From the NCBI GenBank assembly GCA_963678305.2, contig CAXXVV010000017.1, forward strand, positions 496,001 through 560,000: a stretch of DNA of 64,000 nucleotides, given 5' to 3'. The stretch is from G963676655 sp963678305 (GTDB lineage: Bacteria > Verrucomicrobiota > Lentisphaeria > Victivallales > Victivallaceae). A program made the translations under genes and the position numbers. The notes under the pieces are model-generated. The model did no database searches. It saw only the letters and a program-made list of their open reading frames with translations, and had not been told where the DNA came from. This document shows, one piece after another, positions 7,420 to 16,186 of the stretch. Positions within the stretch are counted from its first letter, which is position 1. Each line of letters starts with the position of its first letter.

Positions 7420-9129
7420 TCAACGTTTGTGGTAGCGGGTGTGGAGGTATTTATGGGAAGTTTTGCTCAGGGGTTCGCCGAGGAATTCTTTGTAAAGCTG
7501 GATAATAGCCGGATTTTCATGGGACTTGCGGATTTTACGCTGCCGGTCGGTGGTATATAAGCCGTTTTTGCGTTTTTCAAGCAACTGCGGATCATTCGAA
7601 ATCGGTTGACCTCCACCGCCGATACAGCCGCCGGGACAAGCCATTATTTCGATAAAATGATAATTACCGGCCTTTTGAAGCAGTTCCCAGGTGTGTTCCA
7701 GACCGTTGGCGACGGCAATCCTGACCGTAAACCCTTTGATCTCGATCTCGGCCGATTTTATTCCCTGCAAACCTCGCACATCGGCAAAATCCAGCGCCTT
7801 GAGTTCTTCCCCGGTGATCTTTTCATAAGCGGTGCGCAACGCCGCTTCCATGACGCCGCCGCTGGCGCCGAAAATCACTCCGGCCCCGGTTGTTATTCCA
7901 AACGGGGCGTCATATTCACCGTCCTCCATGGTTGCCAGATCCAGCCCCTGCCACATGATCATCTTACCCAACTCGCGAGTCGTCATAACATAATCGACGT
8001 CAGAAACGCCATCTTCAAGCATCTCCTTTCGACCGCATTCAAATTTCTTGGCAGTACAAGGCATGACCGATACCGAAACTATATCGTCCGGCTTGCGTCC
8101 GACCTTTTGCGCGAAGTAACTTTTAGCCAGCGCGCCAAACATCTGCTGCGGCGATTTGCAGGTGGAAAGATTGTCCAGAAGTTCAGGATAATTGTGTTCC
8201 GCAAATTTCACCCAGCCGGGGCAGCAGGAGGTGATCAACGGCAGTTTGCCGCCACTCGTAAAGCGTTTGATAAACTCGGCGCTTTCCTCCATAATGGTCA
8301 GGTCGGCGGTAAAAACCGTGTCAAAGACCTGGTCAAACCCGACCCGGCGCAGCGCGGTAACCATTTTTTTCTCAACATTGGTACCAGGCTCCATGCCAAA
8401 CTCATCACCCAGCGCCACTCTGACGGCCGGTGCGGTTTGCACAACCACCAGTTTCGAAGGATCGGCAATCGCGGCCAAAACCTGATTGATCCGGAAAACC
8501 TCTTGAATCGCTCCGGTCGGGCACGCCAGCAAACACTGTCCGCAGTTGGCGCAATCAACGCAGCCCAGGCCTTTCTCCATAAAGGTCGTAACTTTGGTAG
8601 CGGGGCCGCGTCCGCTCATGGTCAGGATACCGCCATGCTGCAGTTCCCGACAAGCCCGGATGCAGCGGCCGCAGGCTATACACCGCGCGGAATCATGTTC
8701 AAGCGACGGCGAAGATTTGTCTATATCATGTTCTTTCGGAATGGATTTATACTTGAGTTCCCCTACCCCGATCTCTTCAGCCAGTTTCCGCAGTTCACAG
8801 GCGCGATTGCGGCCGCAGGTGAGACAGTTCAACCGGCAGTCAAACGGATGATAGGCAATAATCAGTTCAAAGATATTTTTTCTCACTTCCCGCAGTTCGG
8901 GAGTATGAGTCTCAACTTCCATTCCCTCCTCGACCGGTGTCGCGCAGGAAATCACATAACGGGGCCAGCCTTTGACCTTGACCAGACACAAGCGACAGCC
9001 GCCGTAAATACTCAAGCCACCCCGGTAGCACAAGGCCGGAATCCGGCAATTGACGGACGCGGCAGCCTCGAGAATCATTGTTCCTTCAGACACCGTTACG
9101 TTCTGTCCGTTGATTTTGAGATTCACCAT
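7420..9129 (-). CDS. [FeFe]-hydrogenase catalytic subunit (HydA/HndD type)
   Basis: 569 residues from ATG 9129. GGAGG at 9134-9138 overlaps the end of the preceding gene and fixes this start over one 60 bases upstream. Domain order: N-terminal [2Fe-2S] ferredoxin fold (CRLCLVKV), His-containing cluster segment HPFDCRLNCLTC near residue 95, and two [4Fe-4S] motifs CIACGRCIRAC and CVDCANCGQCLLAC at about 150-200. The H-cluster motifs are TSCCPGW (about 301), MPCTAKKFE (about 356) and MACPGGCIGGGG (about 498), all with their Cys. It forms or consumes H2. With the NuoF- and NuoE-like partners it fits the NAD(P)H-linked, possibly electron-bifurcating group A enzymes. Confidence 0.95.
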   Translation of the reverse strand: MVNLKINGQNVTVSEGTMILEAAASVNCRIPALCYRGGLSIYGGCRLCLVKVKGWPRYVISCATPVEEGMEVETHTPELREVRKNIFELIIAYHPFDCRLNCLTCGRNRACELRKLAEEIGVGELKYKSIPKEHDIDKSSPSLEHDSARCIACGRCIRACRELQHGGILTMSGRGPATKVTTFMEKGLGCVDCANCGQCLLACPTGAIQEVFRINQVLAAIADPSKLVVVQTAPAVRVALGDEFGMEPGTNVEKKMVTALRRVGFDQVFDTVFTADLTIMEESAEFIKRFTSGGKLPLITSCCPGWVKFAEHNYPELLDNLSTCKSPQQMFGALAKSYFAQKVGRKPDDIVSVSVMPCTAKKFECGRKEMLEDGVSDVDYVMTTRELGKMIMWQGLDLATMEDGEYDAPFGITTGAGVIFGASGGVMEAALRTAYEKITGEELKALDFADVRGLQGIKSAEIEIKGFTVRIAVANGLEHTWELLQKAGNYHFIEIMACPGGCIGGGGQPISNDPQLLEKRKNGLYTTDRQRKIRKSHENPAIIQLYKEFLGEPLSKTSHKYLHTRYHKR

Positions 9130-9130
9130 A

Positions 9131-10354
9131 TCAACCTCCAGTCTCACCGCCGGGAAGCCGCCGGAGAAAATCTTCAGGGAACTTATCAATCAGACTGCCG
9201 ACAAGATTTCCGCAGGCCTGTCCCAGACCGCAGCGGGCGGCCAGACCGGCGGTCCAGCCAACTTCCCGGATCAACTCAAGATAATTCTGCTCTCCACAGC
9301 CCTGTCTGACCTGTTCCAGCAGGTAATGAATCTGCCGGTTCCCCTCTTTACAGGGGAAACAGATCCCACAGGTTTCGTGCATGAAAAAGTCGGCGGCATT
9401 GCAGGCTACGTCAACCGCGTCGACACTACAGTCCGCAACGATAACCGCGCCGGAGCCGAACGACGAACCAGCTTGTTTCAGACTTTCATAATCCGCTTTA
9501 ACATGGAGTTCTGTAGCGGCCAGAGCCTGAGTCGAAATGCCGCCCGGAATGACAAATTTCACCGCGTTATCCCGCGTTCCGCCGCCGAGTCCTGCGACAA
9601 TCTCCCGTAAGGATATTTTTCCCATTTCAATCTCATAGACGCCGGGATTCCCGACTTTACCGCTCAGGCATATCAGTTTCGTTCCCCGGCTGCCGTCAAC
9701 GCCAAGCGAAGCGAAAGAGTCTCCGCCGTCACGCATGATCAGCGGCAGATTGCTCAAGGTTTCGACATTGTTGACGACCGTCGGCCGGTCCCGGAAACCT
9801 TTTTCGGCGGGATACGGCGGCTTGATCCGGGAGTTGGGGCGACGCCCTTCAATAGAGTTTATTAAGGAAGTTTCATCACCGCAAACATAGGCCCCGCCCC
9901 CGACAACCACCGTAATGTCCAGATCCGGATCGACCACGTGCCGATACCAGTCCAGCTCGAAATCGTAGACCTCCAGACAACGTCTGAACTCCTTGATCGA
10001 TTCCTGATATTCGCCGCGAATATAAATAAACACATCGGAAGCCTCGAGCATAAAAGCGGAAATCAACATGCCTTCCAGCAGTATAAACGCACCTTTTTCC
10101 ATAATATAGCGGTCCTTGAAGGTTCCCGGTTCCCCTTCGTCGCCGTTGCAGATCAGGACGGTATCTTTTTTCCCCCGGGCAAAACTCCACTTTTTCGCAG
10201 TGGAAAACCCGGCACCGCCGCGCCCGACCAACTGAGACTTCTCAAGCTCTTCAAAACAGGCGTCACGTCCGGCCTGGACCGCTTTGCGCAAATTGACAAG
10301 ACTTGAATCAGGTCCGTATTCAATGAATTCTTTGATGTATGGATGCTCAAACAT
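9131..10354 (-). CDS. NuoF-like NAD(P)H/FMN subunit of the hydrogenase (HydB/HndC type, short form)
   Basis: 407 residues. The FMN site GRGGAGF is at 44-50, NAD-binding segments follow (NGDEGEPGTFKDR; GGGAYVCGDETSL), and a [4Fe-4S] motif ETCGICFPCKEGN lies near residue 335 with its distal Cys in CGLGQAC. Compared with typical HydB/HndC (about 600 residues), the N-terminal thioredoxin-like [2Fe-2S] domain and the C-terminal 2x[4Fe-4S] domain are absent, leaving the bare NuoF core. The stop TGA lies next to the ATG of the catalytic subunit, so the genes are translationally coupled. Confidence 0.92.
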   Translation of the reverse strand: MFEHPYIKEFIEYGPDSSLVNLRKAVQAGRDACFEELEKSQLVGRGGAGFSTAKKWSFARGKKDTVLICNGDEGEPGTFKDRYIMEKGAFILLEGMLISAFMLEASDVFIYIRGEYQESIKEFRRCLEVYDFELDWYRHVVDPDLDITVVVGGGAYVCGDETSLINSIEGRRPNSRIKPPYPAEKGFRDRPTVVNNVETLSNLPLIMRDGGDSFASLGVDGSRGTKLICLSGKVGNPGVYEIEMGKISLREIVAGLGGGTRDNAVKFVIPGGISTQALAATELHVKADYESLKQAGSSFGSGAVIVADCSVDAVDVACNAADFFMHETCGICFPCKEGNRQIHYLLEQVRQGCGEQNYLELIREVGWTAGLAARCGLGQACGNLVGSLIDKFPEDFLRRLPGGETGG

Positions 10355-10357
10355 GTT

Positions 10358-10753
10358 TCACTCTCCCTTGCGGTAAGATTCCAGAATCTCAACCGCTTTT
10401 TCAGGAGTCAGCTCACCAAAGACTTTATCATTAACCGTCATCACCGGCCCGGCCCCGCACTGTCCCAGGCACTCGACCGTTTCAAGCAGGAAAAGTCCGT
10501 CATACGCCTCAAGATAAGTCTTTACGGCGGCAAGCACTTTTGACGCTTCATTGATGCTGCACGAGACCGACTTGCAAACCCTGACAATGTATTTTGGCAC
10601 AGGATGCAGGTAAAAACGCGAGTAGAAAGTAATCACCCCATAGAGTTCGGCCCGGGGGACCTCATATTCCCGCGCAATGCGTTCCAGTTCGGCTTCCGGC
10701 AGATACCCGAACTTATCATGGACATTATGCAGTTCATGAAGCAAAACTTTCAT
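10358..10753 (-). CDS. NuoE-like [2Fe-2S] subunit of the hydrogenase (HydC/HndA type)
   Basis: 131 residues from ATG 10753, preceded by AAAGGGCGGG. The same frame extends to a TTG at 10843 without a ribosome site, and that longer N-terminus partly resembles the family, so the start is uncertain. Motifs: FGYLPEAELERIA, YGVITFYSRF, and the thioredoxin-like [2Fe-2S] ligands CKSVSC (C-x4-C) and CLGQC (C-x3-C). It would pass electrons between the flavin subunit and the catalytic subunit. First gene of the three-gene operon; no Rex-type palindrome is obvious upstream. Confidence 0.88.
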   Translation of the reverse strand: MKVLLHELHNVHDKFGYLPEAELERIAREYEVPRAELYGVITFYSRFYLHPVPKYIVRVCKSVSCSINEASKVLAAVKTYLEAYDGLFLLETVECLGQCGAGPVMTVNDKVFGELTPEKAVEILESYRKGE

Positions 10754-11027
10754 AATCCCGCCCTTTAAAAGTTGTATGTCCTCTCTATTATTGTAATATG
10801 GCAACACTGATTTTTCCAGTCTTAACAGCGCCGTCTTTCCCAAAAACCAATAATTCTGACAATAATTATTAACGAATCAGTTTGAAAAATTAATGTTGGT
10901 AAAAAAACGTAAAGAGACTATATTAAGAAAGCATCAAGTAAAATTCTTTACTTTTATCACGCAAAATTCGAATATTCAGGTGAAACTTAATATTCAGGAT
11001 TAACCAAGGAAACAGGAGTCACAAATA

Positions 11028-12437
11028 ATGAGCAAAGATATCAACATCAAAAAGACCCCGGCTCTCCCGATCATGCTGGTCGATGATGATGAATTGACTC
11101 TGCATTCTTATGAACTCCTGCTGCTTGATTCCGGCTACGATAATTATATTTCGTGCAGTTCAGCCGAAGCGGCGTTTAAGATTTTACCCAATCAGGATGT
11201 GGCTCTGGTTATTCTTGATCTGTCAATGCCGGGCATGGGCGGGATGAAAATGCTGGAGAAATTATCAGAGGACTATCCGCAAATTCCGGCTGCGGTCGTA
11301 ACCGCAAACCAGGAAATTGAAACGGCGGTCGGCTGCATGAAATCCGGGGCTTTCGACTTTCTGGTAAAACCGGTCGAGGCCCAACCGTTGTTGAACGTGA
11401 TCAACCATGCGATTGAAATACGCTGTTTACGTTATGAAAATATGAGGCTCAACGACTCAATGCTCAGCAACAAACTGAAAAATCCGGAATGCTTTTCGAG
11501 AATAATCAGCGCCAGTCCTCAAATGCGCTCTATCTTTCTCTATATCGAATCTATTGCGGTTACGTCTCAGCCGGTCCTGATAACCGGAGAAACCGGAGTA
11601 GGAAAAGAACTGATAGCTGGAGCAGTGCATCAGGCCAGCGGCCGCAAAGGTAAACTGGTCACCCTGAATGTGGCCGGACTTGACGACATGAATTTTTCAG
11701 ACACGCTTTTCGGGCACAAATCCGGGGCATATACCGATGCCAAGCAAAAACGGCACGGCCTTATTGAAGCGGCCCAGGATGGAACGATTTTTCTTGACGA
11801 AATCGGTGATTTAAAAGAGAGTTCGCAGGTAAAACTCCTCAGGCTTATTCAGCAGAAAGAATATTATCCGCTGGGCAGCGACGATCTGGTGAAATCAAAC
11901 GCAAGGATCATTACCGCGACCAACCACGACTTGAATGACCTGATCGCTGACGGCAACTTCCGAAAAGACCTGTATTACCGTTTGAAACTGCACCATATCC
12001 ATGTCTCCCCATTGCGGGAACGCCCGGAGGATATTGAGCCGTTAGCAGATTATTTTATGGTCGAGGCATGTCGTGAACTTGAAAAGGAGCCTCCCCGAAT
12101 CGAGCCAAAGTTCTATGAACTCCTTAAACAATATTCCTTTCCCGGCAATGTCCGGGAATTGCAAGCAATCATTTTTGAGTCATTAACTTTCGCCAGGAAC
12201 GGACAGGTTTCACTTGATATCATAAAATCATTACTGAACAACAGCTCATCTTCAAATATTTTTCAAGCCATGTCTAACGACATCGTAAAAACCTATATCC
12301 CGATGTCCACGCTGGAAGAAACTGAAAGCATAATGATTGACAAAGCTATTGAAGCATCCGACGGTAATCTCAGCCAGGCGGCAAAATTACTCGGGGTAAG
12401 CCGTTCCACTCTGTATCGTAAATTGAACCGGAAATGA
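11028..12437 (+). CDS. Sigma-54-dependent response regulator (REC-AAA+-Fis)
   Basis: 469 residues. The receiver domain (about 10-128) has DDD at 19-21 and phospho-acceptor Asp64. The AAA+ domain has Walker A GETGVGKE near 187 and Walker B GTIFLDEIGD near 255. The sigma-54 contact loop reads GAYTDA near 233 instead of GAFTGA. The C-terminal Fis-type helix-turn-helix is NLSQAAKLLGVSRSTLYRKL. NtrC-family activators of this layout drive sigma-54 promoters after phosphorylation. No kinase is adjacent; the membrane histidine kinase at 13863-15701 is the nearest candidate. Three -24/-12 type promoters within the next 6 kb precede oxidative-stress genes. AGGAG precedes the ATG. Confidence 0.95.
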   Translation: MSKDINIKKTPALPIMLVDDDELTLHSYELLLLDSGYDNYISCSSAEAAFKILPNQDVALVILDLSMPGMGGMKMLEKLSEDYPQIPAAVVTANQEIETAVGCMKSGAFDFLVKPVEAQPLLNVINHAIEIRCLRYENMRLNDSMLSNKLKNPECFSRIISASPQMRSIFLYIESIAVTSQPVLITGETGVGKELIAGAVHQASGRKGKLVTLNVAGLDDMNFSDTLFGHKSGAYTDAKQKRHGLIEAAQDGTIFLDEIGDLKESSQVKLLRLIQQKEYYPLGSDDLVKSNARIITATNHDLNDLIADGNFRKDLYYRLKLHHIHVSPLRERPEDIEPLADYFMVEACRELEKEPPRIEPKFYELLKQYSFPGNVRELQAIIFESLTFARNGQVSLDIIKSLLNNSSSSNIFQAMSNDIVKTYIPMSTLEETESIMIDKAIEASDGNLSQAAKLLGVSRSTLYRKLNRK

Positions 12438-12459
12438 CCGGACCTACGGAGAATCAACA

Positions 12460-12480
12460 GTTGTGCCAAATTGCGACAAC
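12460..12480. promoter_or_regulatory. Candidate upstream activator site (21-bp dyad)
   Basis: GTTGT-N2-CAA-N-TTG-N2-ACAAC, symmetric about 12470, about 105 bases upstream of the -24 element at 12576. The position suits an enhancer for a sigma-54 activator. No clear second copy was found near the other two promoters, so this is tentative. Confidence 0.35.
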
Positions 12481-12573
12481 CAACGCTTCAATAAGCGACA
12501 TCCAGCCATCTTGCCTCCATCTCTATTCCACTTTTCACGCAGTCTTTCAGGCAAAAAACAGATCAATTACATC

Positions 12574-12590
12574 CTGGCATGAATCTTTCT
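12574..12590 (+). promoter_or_regulatory. Sigma-54-type (-24/-12) promoter P1
   Basis: CTGGCATGAATCTTTCT: GG at 12576-12577 and TC at 12588-12589 with 10 bases between, in the spacing of the TGGCAC-N5-TTGC consensus but with TTTC at -12. It is nearly identical to P2 (16112) and P3 (16920) and precedes the thioredoxin-like and tpx genes. Confidence 0.7.
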
Positions 12591-12676
12591 AAATATATTT
12601 ATGAAGTAAGGATGTGTTAATAAAAAAATTTGACCTTTCCATACTCGTAATAAGCATAAAACCAGAAAGGCAAATC

Positions 12677-13270
12677 ATGGCTTTTACTTTACAAACAGGC
12701 AAAAAAGCCCCGGGGTTTAAATTGCCGGGGACTGACGGCAAGGAGTATTCGTTGCAGGATTTCGACGACGCTCCGGTCCTGGTGATATTCTTCACCTGCA
12801 ACCATTGCCCTTATGTCATTGGTTCCGATGAAGTTACCCGGTCAACAGCAGAAAAATTCAAGTCGCAAGGCGTCACCTTTGTCGGAATAAACTCCAACAG
12901 TTCGAACACCTACGAAGAAGACGGCTTCAAATATATGGTAAAGCGGATGAAAAAAAATAAATTTCCGTGGGTGTATCTCCGGGACAAATCCCAGGAGGTA
13001 GCGAAAGCCTATGGAGCGCTCCGTACTCCTCATTTCTTTGTATTCGATCAGGAGCGCAAACTTATTTACACCGGACGCGGAGTGGACAATCCGCGTCATT
13101 CCGACGAAATAACCGTAAACGATCTGGAAAACGCACTGGAAGATCATTTATCAGGAAAGACTTTACGAAGGGCAGTCACCAATCCGATCGGCTGCAACGT
13201 CAAGTGGGAAGGTAAAGATGCCCACTGGATGCCGCCGGACGCTTGTGATCTGATATGGAAAAATAATTAA
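12677..13270 (+). CDS. Thioredoxin-fold AhpC/TSA-ResA-like protein
   Basis: 197 residues from ATG 12677, chosen for the AGAAAGG upstream; an in-frame start at 12614 would lie at the P1 transcription start. The thioredoxin fold carries a CxxC-type pair in FFTCNHCPYV near residue 45, followed by SDEVTRSTAEKF and YGALRTPHFFVFD with a cis-Pro. No signal peptide, so cytoplasmic. The family (redoxin, often paired with peroxiredoxins) reduces peroxide or disulfides; the exact substrate is unknown. It lies 33 bases before tpx and both follow sigma-54 promoter P1. Confidence 0.85.
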   Translation: MAFTLQTGKKAPGFKLPGTDGKEYSLQDFDDAPVLVIFFTCNHCPYVIGSDEVTRSTAEKFKSQGVTFVGINSNSSNTYEEDGFKYMVKRMKKNKFPWVYLRDKSQEVAKAYGALRTPHFFVFDQERKLIYTGRGVDNPRHSDEITVNDLENALEDHLSGKTLRRAVTNPIGCNVKWEGKDAHWMPPDACDLIWKNN

Positions 13271-13303
13271 ACCGTTTCTTTTATTAATGACAAGGAGGAA
13301 CTT

Positions 13304-13807
13304 ATGAGTACAATCACGCTAAAAGGAGATCCGGTTAAACTGAACGGGTGTTTACCGGCAGCAGGAAGTAACGCCCCGGATTTCATTCTGACCAAAACCG
13401 ACCTGTCCGACGTGACACTGCATGATTTTGCCGGATCAACCCTGGTATTGAATGTTTTTCCCAGTGTTGATACTTCGGTATGTGCCGCTTCGGTCCGCCG
13501 GTTCAATGTTGAAGCGGCAAAGCTGGACAACTGCAAAGTCCTGTGCGTCTCGCTCGATCTACCGTTCGCTCATACAAGATTCTGTGCCGCCGAAGGCATT
13601 GAAGATGTTATTCCGGTATCGGAATTGAGAAATCGAGATTTTGGCGACAGGTACGGGATCAGAATGGTCAGCGGCCCGCTGGCGGGACTGCTCGCGAGAG
13701 CTGTTGTCGTCATTACCGCCCAGGGAAAAATCGCATATACACAGCTTGTTCCGGAAATTGTTCAGGAACCTGATTATGAAGAAGTACTTGATTTCATAAA
13801 AAAATAA
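13304..13807 (+). CDS. tpx: Thiol peroxidase (Tpx, atypical 2-Cys peroxiredoxin)
   Basis: 167 residues, the normal length. The peroxidatic Cys lies in PSVDTSVCAASVRRF near residue 60 with the conserved Thr and Arg. The resolving Cys is in RFCAAEG near 95, the Tpx spacing. It reduces H2O2 and alkyl hydroperoxides with thioredoxin as donor, in the cytoplasm. A strong AAGGAGG precedes ATG. It probably shares a transcript with the upstream thioredoxin-fold gene, a likely reductant partner. Confidence 0.95.
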   Translation: MSTITLKGDPVKLNGCLPAAGSNAPDFILTKTDLSDVTLHDFAGSTLVLNVFPSVDTSVCAASVRRFNVEAAKLDNCKVLCVSLDLPFAHTRFCAAEGIEDVIPVSELRNRDFGDRYGIRMVSGPLAGLLARAVVVITAQGKIAYTQLVPEIVQEPDYEEVLDFIKK

Positions 13808-13862
13808 AGTAAGAACAATAACTCTTCTCTTCTCTTTTCATCGGATGTTCACGGGACGAAAG

Positions 13863-15701
13863 TTAAAGCATTTCTTCCAGATTGATAACTGTTTCTGTGT
13901 CAAATGGAAGTTCTACTGTAACAACTGTTCCCTGTTCATCCGATGAAATCATTGAGATATCACCGCGATGAAGTTCGGCAATAAGTTTTGCGCCGTATGT
14001 CCCGAGTCCGACTCCGCCTTTCTTCCCTGAAGTAGTGTACTTGGAAAAGAAACAGTCCCTTAATTCCTCCGGAATAACTCTGCGATTCTTAATTTCAAGA
14101 ACACATACATTGTCGCGGTTTCTCAAATTTATTTTAATTTTTTCATCAATCGACGAAGCGTCGACGGCATTCTTCAAAAGATTGCAGAGCATTGAATAAA
14201 TCAAACTCTCTTCCCCGTTAATTATGAATGCTTTTTCTTCAGAGAATGAGCCCGGATCAATTTTCAGGTCAAATTCTACAATCGGAAGCTGTTCTTTAAT
14301 AATTCGTTTCAGCACTTCAGCCAGATTAAATGGACTGGCAGACAGCTTATACGCCCCCTCCTCTATCTTGTAAATACTCAGTGAAAGATTTATCATGTCC
14401 ATCAGCCGGTAAGTTGAAGTTTTGATAATATCTGCAATCTTCCTGTAATCATCCTCTGTTTTCTTTTTATCGAGAAGCTGAGCCGCGATATAAATTGAAT
14501 TCAACGGAATTTTCAAGTCATGCCGGTTGATTCGTTCCATATCCTCACGCAGGCTTTCGATGTTTTTATCTTCGGTAATATCCTGGATTATACCGTAGAG
14601 CCCAACGGTTTGTCCATTTTCGACACGCGCCGCAAAGGTAATCCTGACCCAAATTTTCCGCCCCCTGGATGTTGTCATTTCCAGTTCAAGGTCTTCTTTA
14701 CCTCCGGTATTGCTAATCTGTTTCACTGTATCTTTGATTTTTTGAATCGAATCTTCCTGATAAAACCCCAAAGCGTTATTGAAATCAACCTGATGATCCA
14801 ACGGTAATTCATGGATCTGGAACACTTCGTCGGTCCAGTTCAATTCTTTTGTGTTCAAATCATATTCCCAACCGCCTATCCGGGCAACCTCCTGGGTCAT
14901 ATTCAGGAGCGCCTCATTTTTCGTCAATTCACGGAATATCACATTGAAAGGCTGCCTTAATCCATTCTCGATAATAGCTTTGTATATGAGGTAGAATGAA
15001 GCCAGCTTGAAAATATGTCCGGTGAAATTCATGAATCCGAAAACGTTGACATAAAGGCTGAAACAGAGCTCTGCCGCTATACTGAGGACAATTGACCAGG
15101 AAAGCAGTTTCAGCAACGTCTTATCAAAGAACATCCGGTTGCGATAAAGCCCCCAGAAAGCCACCGCCAATATACCGCAAATAATATATTCACTGTATAT
15201 TTTAAATCCGGTCTGTCCTGTCTCCGGCACGTAACAGACGGGAAAAAGATCCCAGTAATAGATGCTGGCAAGCAATAATCCGGTAATTACCAGATATATA
15301 CTGAAGATCATCTCAAATCGAAAAGGCTTTTTCTTGCCGGCGATTGCCATGAATATCAAAAGCGATATGCTTTCCATGTAACGCGCACTGATCCAAAGTT
15401 CACTGCTGAAGTAGTTGTAATGGAATATCCCCATTCCCTTGTATGAGAATGTATGGAACAGGTCAATACCCCCGACAAAAAAATATGCAATCCCCAGGTA
15501 GATCAGATTATAATTATTCGTCCTGTCTTTAACATTCCAGGCAACCAGAAACAGCGCAAAGGCAATTGCGATAGTTGAAAGCTCAATAATGGAGTGAAAA
15601 AGCAGATAGTTATTTTGAGCGAGGAAATACAGCAGGATAACTCCTAATGAAATAAACAATGGCAGGAATAGTCTGTATTTCAGTTTCGAGTTAAACATCA
15701 T
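13863..15701 (-). CDS. Membrane sensor histidine kinase (MASE3-PAS-HisKA-HATPase)
   Basis: 612 residues. Residues 1-245 contain about seven membrane helices with the MASE3-like pattern (YLGIAYFFVGGIDLFHTFSY). A PAS/PAC domain spans about 265-385 (ARIGGWEYDLNTKELNW ... GIIQDITEDK). The H-box RHDLKIPLNS is near residue 395, and the ATP-binding domain has an N-box NLLKNAVDAS and G-box GVGLGTYGAKL. It autophosphorylates and passes phosphate to a response regulator; the signal is unknown. It is convergent with the peroxidase genes. It may pair with the sigma-54 response regulator 1.4 kb away, which has no other kinase nearby, but that is inference. Confidence 0.9.
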   Translation of the reverse strand: MMFNSKLKYRLFLPLFISLGVILLYFLAQNNYLLFHSIIELSTIAIAFALFLVAWNVKDRTNNYNLIYLGIAYFFVGGIDLFHTFSYKGMGIFHYNYFSSELWISARYMESISLLIFMAIAGKKKPFRFEMIFSIYLVITGLLLASIYYWDLFPVCYVPETGQTGFKIYSEYIICGILAVAFWGLYRNRMFFDKTLLKLLSWSIVLSIAAELCFSLYVNVFGFMNFTGHIFKLASFYLIYKAIIENGLRQPFNVIFRELTKNEALLNMTQEVARIGGWEYDLNTKELNWTDEVFQIHELPLDHQVDFNNALGFYQEDSIQKIKDTVKQISNTGGKEDLELEMTTSRGRKIWVRITFAARVENGQTVGLYGIIQDITEDKNIESLREDMERINRHDLKIPLNSIYIAAQLLDKKKTEDDYRKIADIIKTSTYRLMDMINLSLSIYKIEEGAYKLSASPFNLAEVLKRIIKEQLPIVEFDLKIDPGSFSEEKAFIINGEESLIYSMLCNLLKNAVDASSIDEKIKINLRNRDNVCVLEIKNRRVIPEELRDCFFSKYTTSGKKGGVGLGTYGAKLIAELHRGDISMISSDEQGTVVTVELPFDTETVINLEEML

Positions 15702-15823
15702 GCATTCCTTATATTTCCATAAACAGAATTAATAATAACCTCAAAATCATTTCAATGCAAATTAAGGTGACAAAATATTCTGTTAAACTCGAATAATACA
15801 AGTAATTTGACGGCCCAGACAGA

Positions 15824-15996
15824 AGTCGGCAATGCCGAATTACCGCGAATTACGCCCTGCGTTCAACGCTTTTGAAAAACTCTGGATCGTTTTTCAAAAC
15901 CATCACTCCGTGCGAACTGAACTGTTTAACACGCAATAAATTGCGTAACTTGCTTTCGCCGCGAGCGGCGACCAACGCTCCTGCGTTGGATCCAGT
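15824..15996 (+). repeat. Structured repeat copy 1 (about 173 bp, multi-hairpin)
   Basis: Begins AGTCGGCA and contains GTTCAACGC, then a perfect 11-bp stem TTTTGAAAAAC / GTTTTTCAAAA, TCGCC...GGCGA, and CCAACGC / GCGTTGG (15972-15978 with 15983-15989). Copy 2 at 20783-20957 has the same order, length and linkers, but stem bases differ in a pairing-preserving way. The rest of the 15702-16111 gap shows no gene. Function unknown. Confidence 0.55.
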
Positions 15997-16111
15997 CCGG
16001 CAACGTGCCGGGGCGAAATAATTTAAAAAATTTTTCTTTCTTTTTTTCTCTTTTCGGAGCCGTCTAATTTCTCAGATGATCACAACGGGCAAAAAAAACC
16101 GGCCGCAATGA

Positions 16112-16128
16112 TTGGCACGATTCTTTCT
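16112..16128 (+). promoter_or_regulatory. Sigma-54-type (-24/-12) promoter P2
   Basis: TTGGCACGATTCTTTCT: GG at 16114-16115 and TC at 16126-16127, ten bases between. TTGGCACG matches the -24 consensus exactly. The ferritin-like gene starts about 60 bases downstream. Confidence 0.75.
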
Positions 16129-16186
16129 AGAAACTTATCTCAGGAAAAACAATGCAGCAGACAGATAAAAATAAGGAGAACATATA

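Noticed and set aside
7606..9309. A 567-codon open frame on the plus strand opposite the hydrogenase catalytic gene
   Set aside because: It lies antisense to an enzyme with all H-cluster motifs, has biased His/Arg/Gln-rich composition, and shows no family feature.
10754..11027. Rex-type operator before the hydrogenase operon
   Set aside because: Only AT-rich partial repeats (AATAATT) were seen; no TTGTGA-N6-TCACAA-like palindrome.
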